A stretch of 64,000 nt of DNA from Hyphococcus formosus (GTDB taxonomy: Bacteria; Pseudomonadota; Alphaproteobacteria; Caulobacterales; Parvularculaceae): positions 1,302,001 to 1,366,000 of the forward strand of contig NZ_CP157210.1 in NCBI RefSeq assembly GCF_046736345.1. Direction: 5' to 3'. This document shows positions 37,963 through 47,900 of the stretch, in pieces. How positions within the stretch are numbered: the first letter of the stretch is position 1; each line of letters starts with the position of its first letter. The notes under the pieces were generated by a model. It was not told the origin of the DNA. It saw only the letters and a list, made by a program, of their open reading frames with translations, and searched no databases. A program made the translations under genes and the position numbers.

Positions 37963-40179
37963 ATGTCCATTGAACGTCATTCATGCTCTTTACTTGCGCT
38001 GTCTTTCTGTATCTTTGTTTCAACGATTGCGAATGCTCAAGAAAATATTGATGTCGTCCTCGTTTCTGCACAAAAGCGGGTTCAGAATGTTGATGACGTT
38101 CCGATTTCAGTTGGTGTCATTGATAGCGAGACCCTTGATGTAATCAGTGCTGCTGGCGAAGACATTCTTTTTCTCGCTGCTCGCTCCCCTAGCCTATATG
38201 CAGAAGCCTCTTCCGGACGCACCTATCCACGGTTCTATATTCGCGGGCTCGGCAATACTGACTTTGATTTGAACGCGAACCAACCGGTCAGCCTCGTTTA
38301 TGACGAGGTCGTGCTCGAGAATTCGGTTCTGAAAGGGTTTCCCGTCTTTGATCTTGATCGCGTCGAAGTTTTACGCGGCCCACAGGGCACTTTATTTGGC
38401 CGTAACAGCCCGGCCGGCGTCATCAAATTTGAATCAGCAAAGCCAACCGAAACATTCGAAGGGTATGGCCGCGTCGCCTATGGCAGCTTTAACAGCGTCG
38501 ATGTCGAGGGGGCGGTCAGCGGGCCCATTGCGGGCGAAAAACTAACCGGGCGACTATCATTGTTGACGCAGCGCCGCGATGATTATGTCGACAACAGTTT
38601 TTCCGGCGGCGAAGACGGATTTGAAGAGTTTTTTGAGTTTGCCGGACGCGCTCAATTATTGTTCAAGCCGAATGATCGAATAGAGACGCTGTTGAACATT
38701 CATGGCCGCCGCCTTGATGGTGGTTCTCGTTTATTCCGTGCAAATATTATCAACCCCAGCGTTGGGGGATTGGTATCCGGTTTCGACCGCCGCACCACCG
38801 CCCAAGACGCGACACAAGTGCTTGAGGTTTACAATTTCGGCGCGAGCCTGAAAACCGAAATTGAATTTGATTTTGGCACCCTCACCTCAATCAGTGGATA
38901 TGAGCAGGTTGGCATTTCCGCGCGCGGCGATGTAGATGGCGGGTTTGGCGCGGACTTCGCGCCGCCGGTCGGCACCGGGTCTATTCCCTTTGCAGCGGAA
39001 AGCGCCGACAACATTACCGACCAGGACCAGTTCACGCAGGAAATTCGGCTGAATTTCGCCCCCTCGCAATCGCTGAACTCAACCATCGGCGGATATTTCT
39101 TCTACGAAAAACTTGGGATCGAAAATCTGAGTTTCGATACCCTATCGGGCGGCATTGAGAACGGCCGTGCAATTCAGGATCAGGAAACCACGGCATGGGC
39201 GATTTTCGGCTCTACTGAATGGACAGTGTCAGACCGCATTACCCTTCAGGGCGGCATCCGCGTTTCAGGCGAGGACAAATCCTTTATCGCAGAACGCCTG
39301 ATCGGCCCGTTTGGCACTGGCGCGCTCGCGCCGGTGCGGAAGGATCTTGATGATTTGGTGGTGTCCGGCGACGCAAGTATCACTTACGCACTTTCGCCAT
39401 CCACGAATATATATGCCCGTTATGCCCGCGGGTTCCGAGCGCCAAATGTTCAGGGACGCATCGTTTTTGGAGATGCGGTCACAGTCGCAAATACAGAGAC
39501 AATCGATTCAATTGAAGGCGGCGTAAAAGGCTCGTTCCTCTCCGGTATAGGAAGATATTCTTTATCCGGATTTTATTATCAAACCAACGACCAGCAGCTA
39601 ACGGCCGTTGGCGGCGCTGGGAATTTCAATCAACTTCTCAACGCCGACGAAGTGATCGGCTATGGGTTTGAAGCAGAAGCGGCCTTAAGCCCGATTGCGG
39701 GGCTTGACCTTACTGCTGGCTTGAGCCTCAACGAAACGAAAATTAATGACCCGGATCTTGAAGTCGGCGTGTGCACGATTGGCTGTGTCGTCCTTGATCC
39801 TGTTAATCCTGCAACGAACAATGCGTTGATCGATGGCAATGCCCTGCCGCAAGCGCCGCGCTGGATCGCGAATTCCACATTGCAATATGCCGTACCCGTC
39901 TTCGATGGTCGGGGCGAAATTTTCCTGTTCACCGATTGGGCCTATCGCAGCAAGATCAGCTTTTTCCTGTATGATAGCGCAGAATTTCAGGACGAGAATT
40001 TGATCGAAGGCGGTGTTCGGGTCGGCTATCGCACAACGGATGATCGCTATGAAATTGCCGCCTTTGGCCGAAATATTACCAATGATACGTCCATCGAAGG
40101 TGCGCTTGATTTCAATAATTTCACCGGTTTTATCAATGAACCGCGCGTTTGGGGCGTCGAAATTTCTTCACGCTTTTAA
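37963..40179 (+). CDS. TonB-dependent receptor (no STN domain)
   Basis: 738 residues from the ATG at 37963 (AGGGGA upstream). Signal peptide ends STIANAQ. A plug domain opens with a TonB-box-like region (ENIDVVLVSAQKR) and contains FYIRGLGNTDFD and VEVLRGPQGTLFGRNSPAGVI, then a long beta-barrel ending in the outer-membrane phenylalanine (EISSRF). Transports an unknown ligand through the outer membrane with TonB energy. It looks like a receptor of the iron complex or aromatic type. It is followed closely by the DUF547 gene and the AGCS symporter, giving a likely uptake operon. Confidence 0.93.
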   Translation: MSIERHSCSLLALSFCIFVSTIANAQENIDVVLVSAQKRVQNVDDVPISVGVIDSETLDVISAAGEDILFLAARSPSLYAEASSGRTYPRFYIRGLGNTDFDLNANQPVSLVYDEVVLENSVLKGFPVFDLDRVEVLRGPQGTLFGRNSPAGVIKFESAKPTETFEGYGRVAYGSFNSVDVEGAVSGPIAGEKLTGRLSLLTQRRDDYVDNSFSGGEDGFEEFFEFAGRAQLLFKPNDRIETLLNIHGRRLDGGSRLFRANIINPSVGGLVSGFDRRTTAQDATQVLEVYNFGASLKTEIEFDFGTLTSISGYEQVGISARGDVDGGFGADFAPPVGTGSIPFAAESADNITDQDQFTQEIRLNFAPSQSLNSTIGGYFFYEKLGIENLSFDTLSGGIENGRAIQDQETTAWAIFGSTEWTVSDRITLQGGIRVSGEDKSFIAERLIGPFGTGALAPVRKDLDDLVVSGDASITYALSPSTNIYARYARGFRAPNVQGRIVFGDAVTVANTETIDSIEGGVKGSFLSGIGRYSLSGFYYQTNDQQLTAVGGAGNFNQLLNADEVIGYGFEAEAALSPIAGLDLTAGLSLNETKINDPDLEVGVCTIGCVVLDPVNPATNNALIDGNALPQAPRWIANSTLQYAVPVFDGRGEIFLFTDWAYRSKISFFLYDSAEFQDENLIEGGVRVGYRTTDDRYEIAAFGRNITNDTSIEGALDFNNFTGFINEPRVWGVEISSRF

Positions 40180-40203
40180 TGACTGACTTCCGAGGGGTTT
40201 GAT

Positions 40204-41007
40204 ATGTATAGAACAGTACTCGTTCTTATCATCTGGATCTTTGGCCTGCCTGCGCTGGCAAACGACCTAGCGGATTTAGGTCGGTGGTCGGGTGACAGTG
40301 AAACCGTTGTTGACCATGCCGACTGGGGATCGATGCTCTCACGCTATCTCGATACGTCCTACGAGGATGGCATCAACAGGTTCTCATATGGCAACGTCAC
40401 CGCCAGCGATAAAAGCCGGCTGAAAAATTATATTAACCGGTTGACCAATATTGACCCGACGACGCTGAACAAGGCAGAGAGCTTTGCTTATTGGGTGAAC
40501 CTTTATAATGCGCTTACGGTCGACCTGATCATTGATCGCTATCCGGTCAAAAGCATCAAGGACATCAAGCCGAATGTCTTTGCTTTTGGCCCGTGGAAGA
40601 TGAACATGATCGAGATCAATGGGCGCGAGTTATCGCTTGATGATATCGAGCACGGTCTTTTACGCGCATATTGGTCAGATCCGCGGGTACACTACGCCGT
40701 CAATTGCGCATCAATCGGCTGCCCTAATTTGCGCCCCACCCCATTTTCGGCCGCTTCCCTGGACGACGACCTCGACCGGGCCGCGCGCGACTATATCAAT
40801 CATCCGCGCGGCGTAAATTTCGAATCTGACGGGGCGCTCAAGCTCTCGTCAATTTATAATTGGTTCAAAGAAGATTTCGGAACATCGGGCGAAGCAGTAA
40901 TCGAGCATATTTCAACATACGCAGATCAAGACCTCGCTTCCCGATTAGAAAGTGCCACAAAAATCGACCATTACGATTATGATTGGACCCTGAACGGGAC
41001 GGATTAA
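40204..41007 (+). CDS. Exported DUF547 protein
   Basis: 267 residues; starts 24 bases after the receptor stop. Signal peptide ends LPALA-N. DUF547 core includes AYWVNLYNALTVDLIIDRYP and HYAVNCASIGCPNL, followed by SSIYNWFKEDFG. The conserved Cys, His and Asn hint at a papain-like fold, but no activity is established that I know of. Its neighbours on the same strand are the receptor before and the AGCS symporter after. Confidence 0.88.
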   Translation: MYRTVLVLIIWIFGLPALANDLADLGRWSGDSETVVDHADWGSMLSRYLDTSYEDGINRFSYGNVTASDKSRLKNYINRLTNIDPTTLNKAESFAYWVNLYNALTVDLIIDRYPVKSIKDIKPNVFAFGPWKMNMIEINGRELSLDDIEHGLLRAYWSDPRVHYAVNCASIGCPNLRPTPFSAASLDDDLDRAARDYINHPRGVNFESDGALKLSSIYNWFKEDFGTSGEAVIEHISTYADQDLASRLESATKIDHYDYDWTLNGTD

Positions 41008-41133
41008 CCTCGGCCAATCCCGTTCGCCAAAAAAAATTCCAAATCGGACCTGTGGTTAAATTTTCTTGATGATTTGGGAATAACCGTCGATAACGAATCC
41101 TCTTTACAAAAAACGCAATTTGAGGGGGGCTTC

Positions 41134-42519
41134 TTGGCTTTTCTGGAATCGATCGTAACCGCAGCCGCGAACTGGATCTGGGGTTTGCCGCTGGTGCTTC
41201 TCATCACCGGAAGCGGGCTATTTTTCTTTTTGTTTTCGCGCTTTCTGCCGTTTCGGCATCTCCCCCACGGCATCGCAGTACTGACCGGCCGTCATGATCA
41301 ATCTGGCGATCCCGGCCTTATCAGCCATTTTCAGGCGCTATCAGTCGCCCTCGCCGCGACGATTGGTATGGGCAATATCGCTGGCGTTGCGATTGCGATT
41401 TCCGTTGGCGGCCCCGGCGCGATTTTCTGGATGTGGATGTCGGCCATTTTAGGCATGGCGACAAAATACTTCACCTGTACCCTCGCCGTTATGTATCGCG
41501 GGCGCGACTCCGAAGGCGTCATTCAAGGCGGGCCGATGTACGTCATCATCGAGGGGCTGGGCCGCAAATGGAAACCCCTCGCCATTTGGTTTTGTGTCGC
41601 GGGCATGGCCGGTTGCTTGCCGGTCTTTAATGCCAATCAATTAACGCAGGCCGTGCGCGATATTATGCTGATCCCCGCGGGCGTTCAGAATATCGAAATG
41701 GCGAGCTTTATAATTGGCCTCATCCTGATGTCGGCGACAGCCGCCGTGATTTTTGGCGGCCTGAAACGCATTAGTCATGTCGTGACCATGATCGTTCCGT
41801 TTATGGTCGTAATTTATGTGGTCGCCGTTGTCGGTATTATCCTCATCAATATTGGTGAAGTGCCGAAATATTTCACGCTGATCTTTACGGATGCGTTCTC
41901 CGCGAATTTCTTCAAGGGCGAAGCCATGTTTGGCGGCGCATTGGGTGGATTAATCCTCTTGGGCGTTCGACGCGCCGCTTTCTCGAACGAGGCTGGCCTC
42001 GGCACCGCGCCCATGGCGCATGGTGCCGCAAAAACCAGCGAACCCGTTCATGAAGGATTGGTCGCAATGCTTGGCCCGGTGATCGACACACTTATCATCT
42101 GTACGATGACAGCCCTCGCGATTTTGATGACCGGTGTATGGCAAACGACCGAAAGCAATGGGGTTACATTGACCGCGAATGCATTCGAATCCGCCTATCC
42201 CGGCTTTGGGGGTTACATCCTACTTTTGTGCATTCTCTCATTCGGCGGATCGTCGTTGATCTCCTATTCCTATTTCGGAAAGAAATGCTTTTCGTTCCTG
42301 TTCGGCGTTAAACGGTCATGGGTCTATAATGTCATCTATGTGGCCACGATCCTGATGGGCGCTGTCTCGTCAATGGGGCTCATTTTGAACTTCATTGATT
42401 TCAGCTTCGCCATGATGGCGATCCCGACTGTCAGCTCGGCGTTGATCCTGTCGCCAAAGGTTGTCGCTGCATCGAAAGAATATTTCGCGCGGCAACAACC
42501 CAATAAGACGTCATCATGA
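41134..42519 (+). CDS. AGCS family sodium:alanine/glycine symporter
   Basis: 461 residues from a TTG at 41134 directly behind GAGGGGGG; the frame stays open upstream but has no other start signal. The family signature GMGNIAGVAIAISVGGPGAIF is followed by MATKYFTCTLAVMYRG and EAGLGTAPMAHGAAK. Ten or eleven membrane helices by eye. Imports alanine, glycine or a related amino acid with sodium. Together with the receptor and DUF547 protein it suggests amino-acid or peptide uptake here. Confidence 0.93.
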   Translation: MAFLESIVTAAANWIWGLPLVLLITGSGLFFFLFSRFLPFRHLPHGIAVLTGRHDQSGDPGLISHFQALSVALAATIGMGNIAGVAIAISVGGPGAIFWMWMSAILGMATKYFTCTLAVMYRGRDSEGVIQGGPMYVIIEGLGRKWKPLAIWFCVAGMAGCLPVFNANQLTQAVRDIMLIPAGVQNIEMASFIIGLILMSATAAVIFGGLKRISHVVTMIVPFMVVIYVVAVVGIILINIGEVPKYFTLIFTDAFSANFFKGEAMFGGALGGLILLGVRRAAFSNEAGLGTAPMAHGAAKTSEPVHEGLVAMLGPVIDTLIICTMTALAILMTGVWQTTESNGVTLTANAFESAYPGFGGYILLLCILSFGGSSLISYSYFGKKCFSFLFGVKRSWVYNVIYVATILMGAVSSMGLILNFIDFSFAMMAIPTVSSALILSPKVVAASKEYFARQQPNKTSS

Positions 42520-42535
42520 ACGGAATTGGTTTCGC

Positions 42536-43642
42536 TCAAAGAAAATCGTCTAATGCCTGATCGATATAATCGATCATCAGGTCTCGGTGGTCTGATCGGA
42601 CCTTGCTGCTCTGCTCGATATGCAGGTAGCGATGGGTGTTGCTGGCGTCTTCGGCTGCCATGTCGCAGACGTCAACAGAACCGTTGGTGTAACGACCAGA
42701 CGTATTGGTCGTGCCGCCGAGGCTGGTCGTATAGAGATCGTCACCATCGACATTCAGAACCGGGCTATAAATACATGCTGAAATTTGCCCACCTGCGTTA
42801 ATGATCGACTCCAAAGTGGTCATCAAGGTCACACCACTCGCATTCACCAAGGAACGGGTTTCACTAAGATTGACGAGCTTATCATTGTCACCGGGTGCAC
42901 ATTGCGACTGTAGCGTCGCAAGGCTCGTTGCACCGAACCCGTGAAACTCTATATAGTGGACGGTGCTATCAAAATCTTCGATCGCTTTTTGCGCAACAAA
43001 AAACAAATGCTCATCATTATGAACAGCATCACTGACCCGATAGTCGCTAAAGTTCTGGCAACTGCTGGCCACAGGACTGCTCCGGCGGTGAACACCGGCC
43101 ATCAGAAAATAACGCACATCTAACTCAAGATATGCAGCGATCCCTTCAAGGTTCGTATTTTGATCGAATTTGGGGTGCGGCACATGAATTGCGACATTGC
43201 GGCTAGCGGCCGGATTGAAAACAAAGGTTCCGCCTCCGTGGCTTCCGGCCGATGGAACCATATTTTTCTCACGCAATAGATAATGGGTAATGCCCGTATC
43301 GGTATCATTGAACTCAATAAGTTCGTATCCGATCGTTTCCGCTTTATCATGCGCATCTGAGTAGTCTGAATTCAGAATATCGACAATCGTATCGCTTAGG
43401 GTCGAACGTTTTGATGCACCGGGAACCTGGAATATACCGTCATTCGCCGTCCCGAATTCGAGTGATGTAAGATAGCTGCTGAGACTCCCCGATTGTGATG
43501 GTATCGGGTCAACCGGCGCTGGCGTCGGCGTAGCAGGAGGCGGTGACGGGGTCGGTGTCGGCGGCGTCTCACCATTGCTACCAGAGCATGCACAAAGTGA
43601 AAAAAGTACAAGAGATGTAACTAGCCATGGTCTTGCAATCAT
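42536..43642 (-). CDS. Lipoprotein of unknown function, possible amidohydrolase
   Basis: 368 residues from the ATG at 43642, which follows GGGAGACGG. Lipobox LCAC, then a Pro/Thr-rich spacer of about 25 residues. The mature domain has conserved-looking polar motifs: HVPHPKFDQNTNLEG, MAGVHRRSS, DAVHNDEHLF, IEFHGFG and near the end RYLHIEQSSKVR. The order of His, Asp, Glu and Arg motifs recalls N-formylglutamate amidohydrolase-type enzymes, but I cannot confirm a family. Next to an M14 carboxypeptidase on the same strand (44 kb), which hints at joint peptide processing. Confidence 0.75.
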   Translation of the reverse strand: MIARPWLVTSLVLFSLCACSGSNGETPPTPTPSPPPATPTPAPVDPIPSQSGSLSSYLTSLEFGTANDGIFQVPGASKRSTLSDTIVDILNSDYSDAHDKAETIGYELIEFNDTDTGITHYLLREKNMVPSAGSHGGGTFVFNPAASRNVAIHVPHPKFDQNTNLEGIAAYLELDVRYFLMAGVHRRSSPVASSCQNFSDYRVSDAVHNDEHLFFVAQKAIEDFDSTVHYIEFHGFGATSLATLQSQCAPGDNDKLVNLSETRSLVNASGVTLMTTLESIINAGGQISACIYSPVLNVDGDDLYTTSLGGTTNTSGRYTNGSVDVCDMAAEDASNTHRYLHIEQSSKVRSDHRDLMIDYIDQALDDFL

Positions 43643-43702
43643 CGATTTCCGTCTCCCAACGATCATGTATATTTCTTGTGATAATGCGACGCGAGTTACG
43701 CA

Positions 43703-44908
43703 TTAATTTCGCGAAGCTTTGTCTTTACCCAAATCTTCTTCGTCGTAAGAAAGAAGCGTTCGCATCATTTCTTCCGCAAAAACGACCGCACTCGCAGAGA
43801 CAGCTGCACGATTGCTTTCATCGCCAACTTCATAGGTCATTGCAGGCGCACCAAAACGACCGAATGAATAATTTTTCGATGTTGGTAGATTTCTCTGGCG
43901 TCGCTCTTCGCGCGTGAATTCGTAATAATCAAATCGACGCTTTGCTGCCTCAAACCAGCGGGTTGTAAATTTATCCGGATTTGTTTTTTCTTTTTTCGTT
44001 TGCGTATAAAACAAATTTCTTTTCGTTGAATGAAAATCGAGCATCAGTCGGAGCTGCCTATTTTCATCATCGGCAATAGCGTCGAGAATCTTTTGCGCTG
44101 CTTGCGTTTCTGGTTGAGAAAACGGCCCCCAATCCCGGTTGAGATCTTTACCGTTCACATTGTGCCGCCAATGACCATTGGCCACCCCATCCGGGTTCAT
44201 CAAAGAAATTGCAACCACGTCGAAACGATCACGAAATCTGGATGCAAGCTCCGTATCCGCGAAGACAGTATTCACGAACGAAAACATCGCGAAAGCACCG
44301 GTTAACTCAGGCGGATGTTGTCGGCCCAATAGGACCACATATTCGCGATTGGGGCCCGGATTTGGCGGGGTGCTGATCAGGGCGTAGATCGGGCGCCCTT
44401 CGACCGAAGTGCCAACCTTTTTGCGTTCAAGAAATGAGTGCTGCGCAACCATTCCTTTTTCCCAACGATCATATGCCTGAACGCCAACGAGTTCTTGTGC
44501 GGAAACGATAAATGGCTCTTCCCCCATCTCAAGGGTCATCACCACACGCTTTCCTTTTTGGCGCTCCCTCACATAGATCGGGTCGACAATCGTCCATGTG
44601 CGACCATCGCTACTCCGCTTCGGGTGATAACGATGCTTCCCGTAACTATACCGTATACTAACCTTTAAATCGCCAGTCTGTTTCGGTGTCACGCGAAACG
44701 AATACCATGGGCTGGGATTGATAGGCTGGTCTTCGGGATCGATACGAATTTCAAAACTATCGCCGTCAACAACGCAGTCAGATATTCGGCCGCCGTCAAA
44801 ATCGGCATCAAGACGGGCTAAGTCATTATCACAGGCCTCGAGCGCCATTGCCGGTAATGATAGGCCGCCCGACAAAAATACCAGTGCTCCGATAAGCAAA
44901 GTTCGCAT
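43703..44908 (-). CDS. Exported M14 family zinc carboxypeptidase
   Basis: 401 residues; signal peptide ends LPAMA-L. An N-terminal beta domain (about 25-145, with SPWYSFRVTP) precedes the M14 peptidase domain, the arrangement seen in cytosolic carboxypeptidase-like (M14B) enzymes. Zinc ligands: HPPE in LLGRQHPPELT and H in LMLDFHSTKRN; the arginine in KDLNRDWGPF and catalytic Glu in MTYEVGDES are present. Cleaves C-terminal residues from peptides in the periplasm; the substrate is unknown. 61 bases before the unknown lipoprotein gene on the same strand. Confidence 0.88.
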   Translation of the reverse strand: MRTLLIGALVFLSGGLSLPAMALEACDNDLARLDADFDGGRISDCVVDGDSFEIRIDPEDQPINPSPWYSFRVTPKQTGDLKVSIRYSYGKHRYHPKRSSDGRTWTIVDPIYVRERQKGKRVVMTLEMGEEPFIVSAQELVGVQAYDRWEKGMVAQHSFLERKKVGTSVEGRPIYALISTPPNPGPNREYVVLLGRQHPPELTGAFAMFSFVNTVFADTELASRFRDRFDVVAISLMNPDGVANGHWRHNVNGKDLNRDWGPFSQPETQAAQKILDAIADDENRQLRLMLDFHSTKRNLFYTQTKKEKTNPDKFTTRWFEAAKRRFDYYEFTREERRQRNLPTSKNYSFGRFGAPAMTYEVGDESNRAAVSASAVVFAEEMMRTLLSYDEEDLGKDKASRN

Positions 44909-44940
44909 GGTTCTATCCCGATTTCCGATAACGACGTGAC

Positions 44941-47900
44941 TTAGAAGCGCACATCAATGCGAGCGGTAACGCCATTGCGCAGATAGCCATTCCCATCGCC
45001 GTACCGATAGTTCACTGACGCGTTCCACCACTCGCTACCGATCGACAGACCTGCGGTTGCTGAAATCACTGTGCCGGGAAGATTGGCCCCGCGCGCAATC
45101 ATCACCCCACCAGCATTGGCATTGCTAAAGCTGGCGCGGATATCGGAAGCGGCACCGGACAAGCGAGCATTCCAGGTGATTTCGGCTTCCGGCCGAATAT
45201 TCAATCCATTTGGTAACGCCCAGCTATTCGAAACATAGGTTCCCAACTTGGCGTAAGAGATAGATTGTTTTTTCTGGTCAACGGCTAAACCGAGTGCGGT
45301 GTCACCGCCTTCTTCGAAACCGTCTTGGCGGATTGCGTAATAATCAAAAGTCACGCTCGGACGAAGCTGGAAGGCAGAGTCTTTTCCAAAAACGTCATAT
45401 GAGAACCGATGATGGAAGACCAACGAATTCGCATCGAACTCAGCTAGTGCCTTTGCCCCACTGAGACCATTCGCGACACTTCTGTCGGCGTCGAAATTTG
45501 ATTTCGCATAGGCCAACAGCGAATTTACAGCAATCTTGCCAAAATCAACAACGGCATAACCGCCGAAGCTATATGTGCTACCACTGATCTCAGAACTTAG
45601 GCCGTCCGCATCTGTCGATGAAAATCCGAGCATAGCGCCTAATGCTACACGGCGACGAAGTTGGGTATCAAAACCCATTGCAAACGATTCATCTGACAGA
45701 TCATAAGCAACGGTCCCGCCATCTAGATCATAAAATGCATCGCCTACCGACAGCGTCGACCAGACATAGTTACTGCGATCGCGATCTTCTTTTACGAAGG
45801 CACGACGATCAAAGGCAGCGGTCATTGCCTCGAACTGTTCGAACAGAACCATGGTCGGCGCGTTGGTATAAATCTCAGGCGACAATCCGCGTAGCGCATA
45901 ATCTAATGTTGCCGAATTTGACCCGCCCGACACGGTCATAAGCTCGTTCAGAACTTGCGCATCGACTTCGCCACCTAGCTCATTTTGCAGAACCGCACCG
46001 GCTGAACTCGCATTCATCGATAATAGAATAGACGAGCCATCAAGCAACTGATTGACCTGAACCACGACGTCGTTGCCTGAGGACACGACATCAGCAATTT
46101 CGGCAAACAAAAGATTGGTCGCAGAAATAGATAGCGGGCTGTTTTCTGTTATCCCGCCATCGGCAGAGATAATCGTGAATTCGCTGCCGACACTGGCAAG
46201 ATTACCTGAGAGCGTGATTTCACCGCCGTCGATTACGGCTTGCCCCGCGACATCAATCAAGCTCGATGTGCCGGACGAGAAGTAAATCGTAATATCAGAA
46301 CCCGGCATAACCGAAAGGTCGCCGCCAATACCGACAGTACCGGCCTGACCGGACGGATCGCCAACTAAAAACGTTCCAGCAAGATTAAGATCACCGCCAA
46401 TATCGCCCAAACCGGAGATCACAGCGCCGTTCGCCACAGTCACATCTGCATCTAACTCCGCACCCGACATGATGTTTAAATTACCGCCGCCAATGGTCGC
46501 GATATCAAACGAAATATCATCGGTTACGTTACTGCTGCCGGAAAGCTGATTCAGAATTTCAAAATTTGTGATCTGCGACCCGGAAAGGCTGGTCACGGCA
46601 TTGTCGATGACAAAAGTATCAATATCGTCATCACCATTGATCGTTCCGGAAACCGCATCCGCGCCTGCCCCCGAAAGGACAAACAGGTCATTATCGCTAC
46701 CCAGATTGATCCAGCCGTCGACCGTACCCGCATCGACAATTCGGAATATGTCTTCACCGCTCTCGAGAATTGAGTTCCCGGTGATGCTACCGGCATTGGT
46801 TATTTCTTCGGTACCGAGACTACCATTAATGGCGTATTCCGACGCTCCGCCAATAATGACGCCCGTCGCATTATTGATTACGGAAACGACTTCACCGGCT
46901 GAACCACCAATGACGTTGATCCCTTCACCATTAACCGCACTGATAAGGCCATTATTTGTAAGCGTTCCGACACCTTCATCAAAACGAACACCAATTGCGC
47001 CGCTCGCGCCGCTCGCAACGACACTGCCATCATTTTGCATCTGGGAGCCGGTCCCCAGAACAACGCCCTCGGCACCGTCACCGGAAACCAAAATCGATCC
47101 GGTTGAGCCGATTGTAACAATCGTTTCGTTGTCGCCATCAATACCGTCGGCATCGTCACCGGTCGCTTCAATCGAACCATTTAGCGTAATCTCGCCCTGC
47201 AGAACCGAATAAATCCCTTCAGCGCCTTCACCCGCCGTGGAGATCGAACCCGTTTCTGCGATATTGACGATCCCCATATCGACGATTTGGATCCCCTCGC
47301 CCTGATCGCCGGTCGTCGTTATAGAACCTGCGTGATTGACAACCGAATTATCGTTGATCAGGATGCCTTCGGCTCCTTCGCCACTGGTTTCAATCGTAGC
47401 GCCCGATGCAACCGAAATGGTCGAGCCGAAATTGGTCTCTAGACCTTCAGCATTTTCGCCGTCAGTGATAATCGACCCTGTGTGGGTGATCGAAACATTA
47501 TCGCCACTATCGATCCCTTCAGCAAAATCCCCGGTTGTTACGATATTGGCGTTGTTGATCAGCGTGATGTTGTCATTCGCGAATATGCCTTCATCGTTAG
47601 CGACATTGATGTCATCATTGTTGATAACGATACCATCGCCAGAAAGAACAATCCCGCCTGAAAGCGGCGTACCCGCCGCAATGGTAACGGTGGTTGCGGC
47701 ACCATTGGCGATGATACTTTGCGTCTCAAAACCTGTCGTCGCAAAAAGGCCGGATGTACTTCCGCTGGAATTGTAAATCAGAGAAAGCTTATCACTACCA
47801 TCACCGCCATCGAGCGTGCCCGATAACATTCCCGCACTAAGGTCGACAATTTCTGCTGTGTCATCGCCAAGGCTGAGATCAACCGACCCGTTTATCGTAG

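Noticed and set aside
40992..41025. Inverted repeat GAACGGGA/TCCCGTTC at the DUF547 stop
   Set aside because: Long 18-base loop and no T-run after it; not convincing as a terminator.
46568..47212. 214-codon plus-strand frame
   Set aside because: Antisense of the repetitive autotransporter passenger; the Pro/Ser/Thr-rich repeats mirror the Gly/Asp units.
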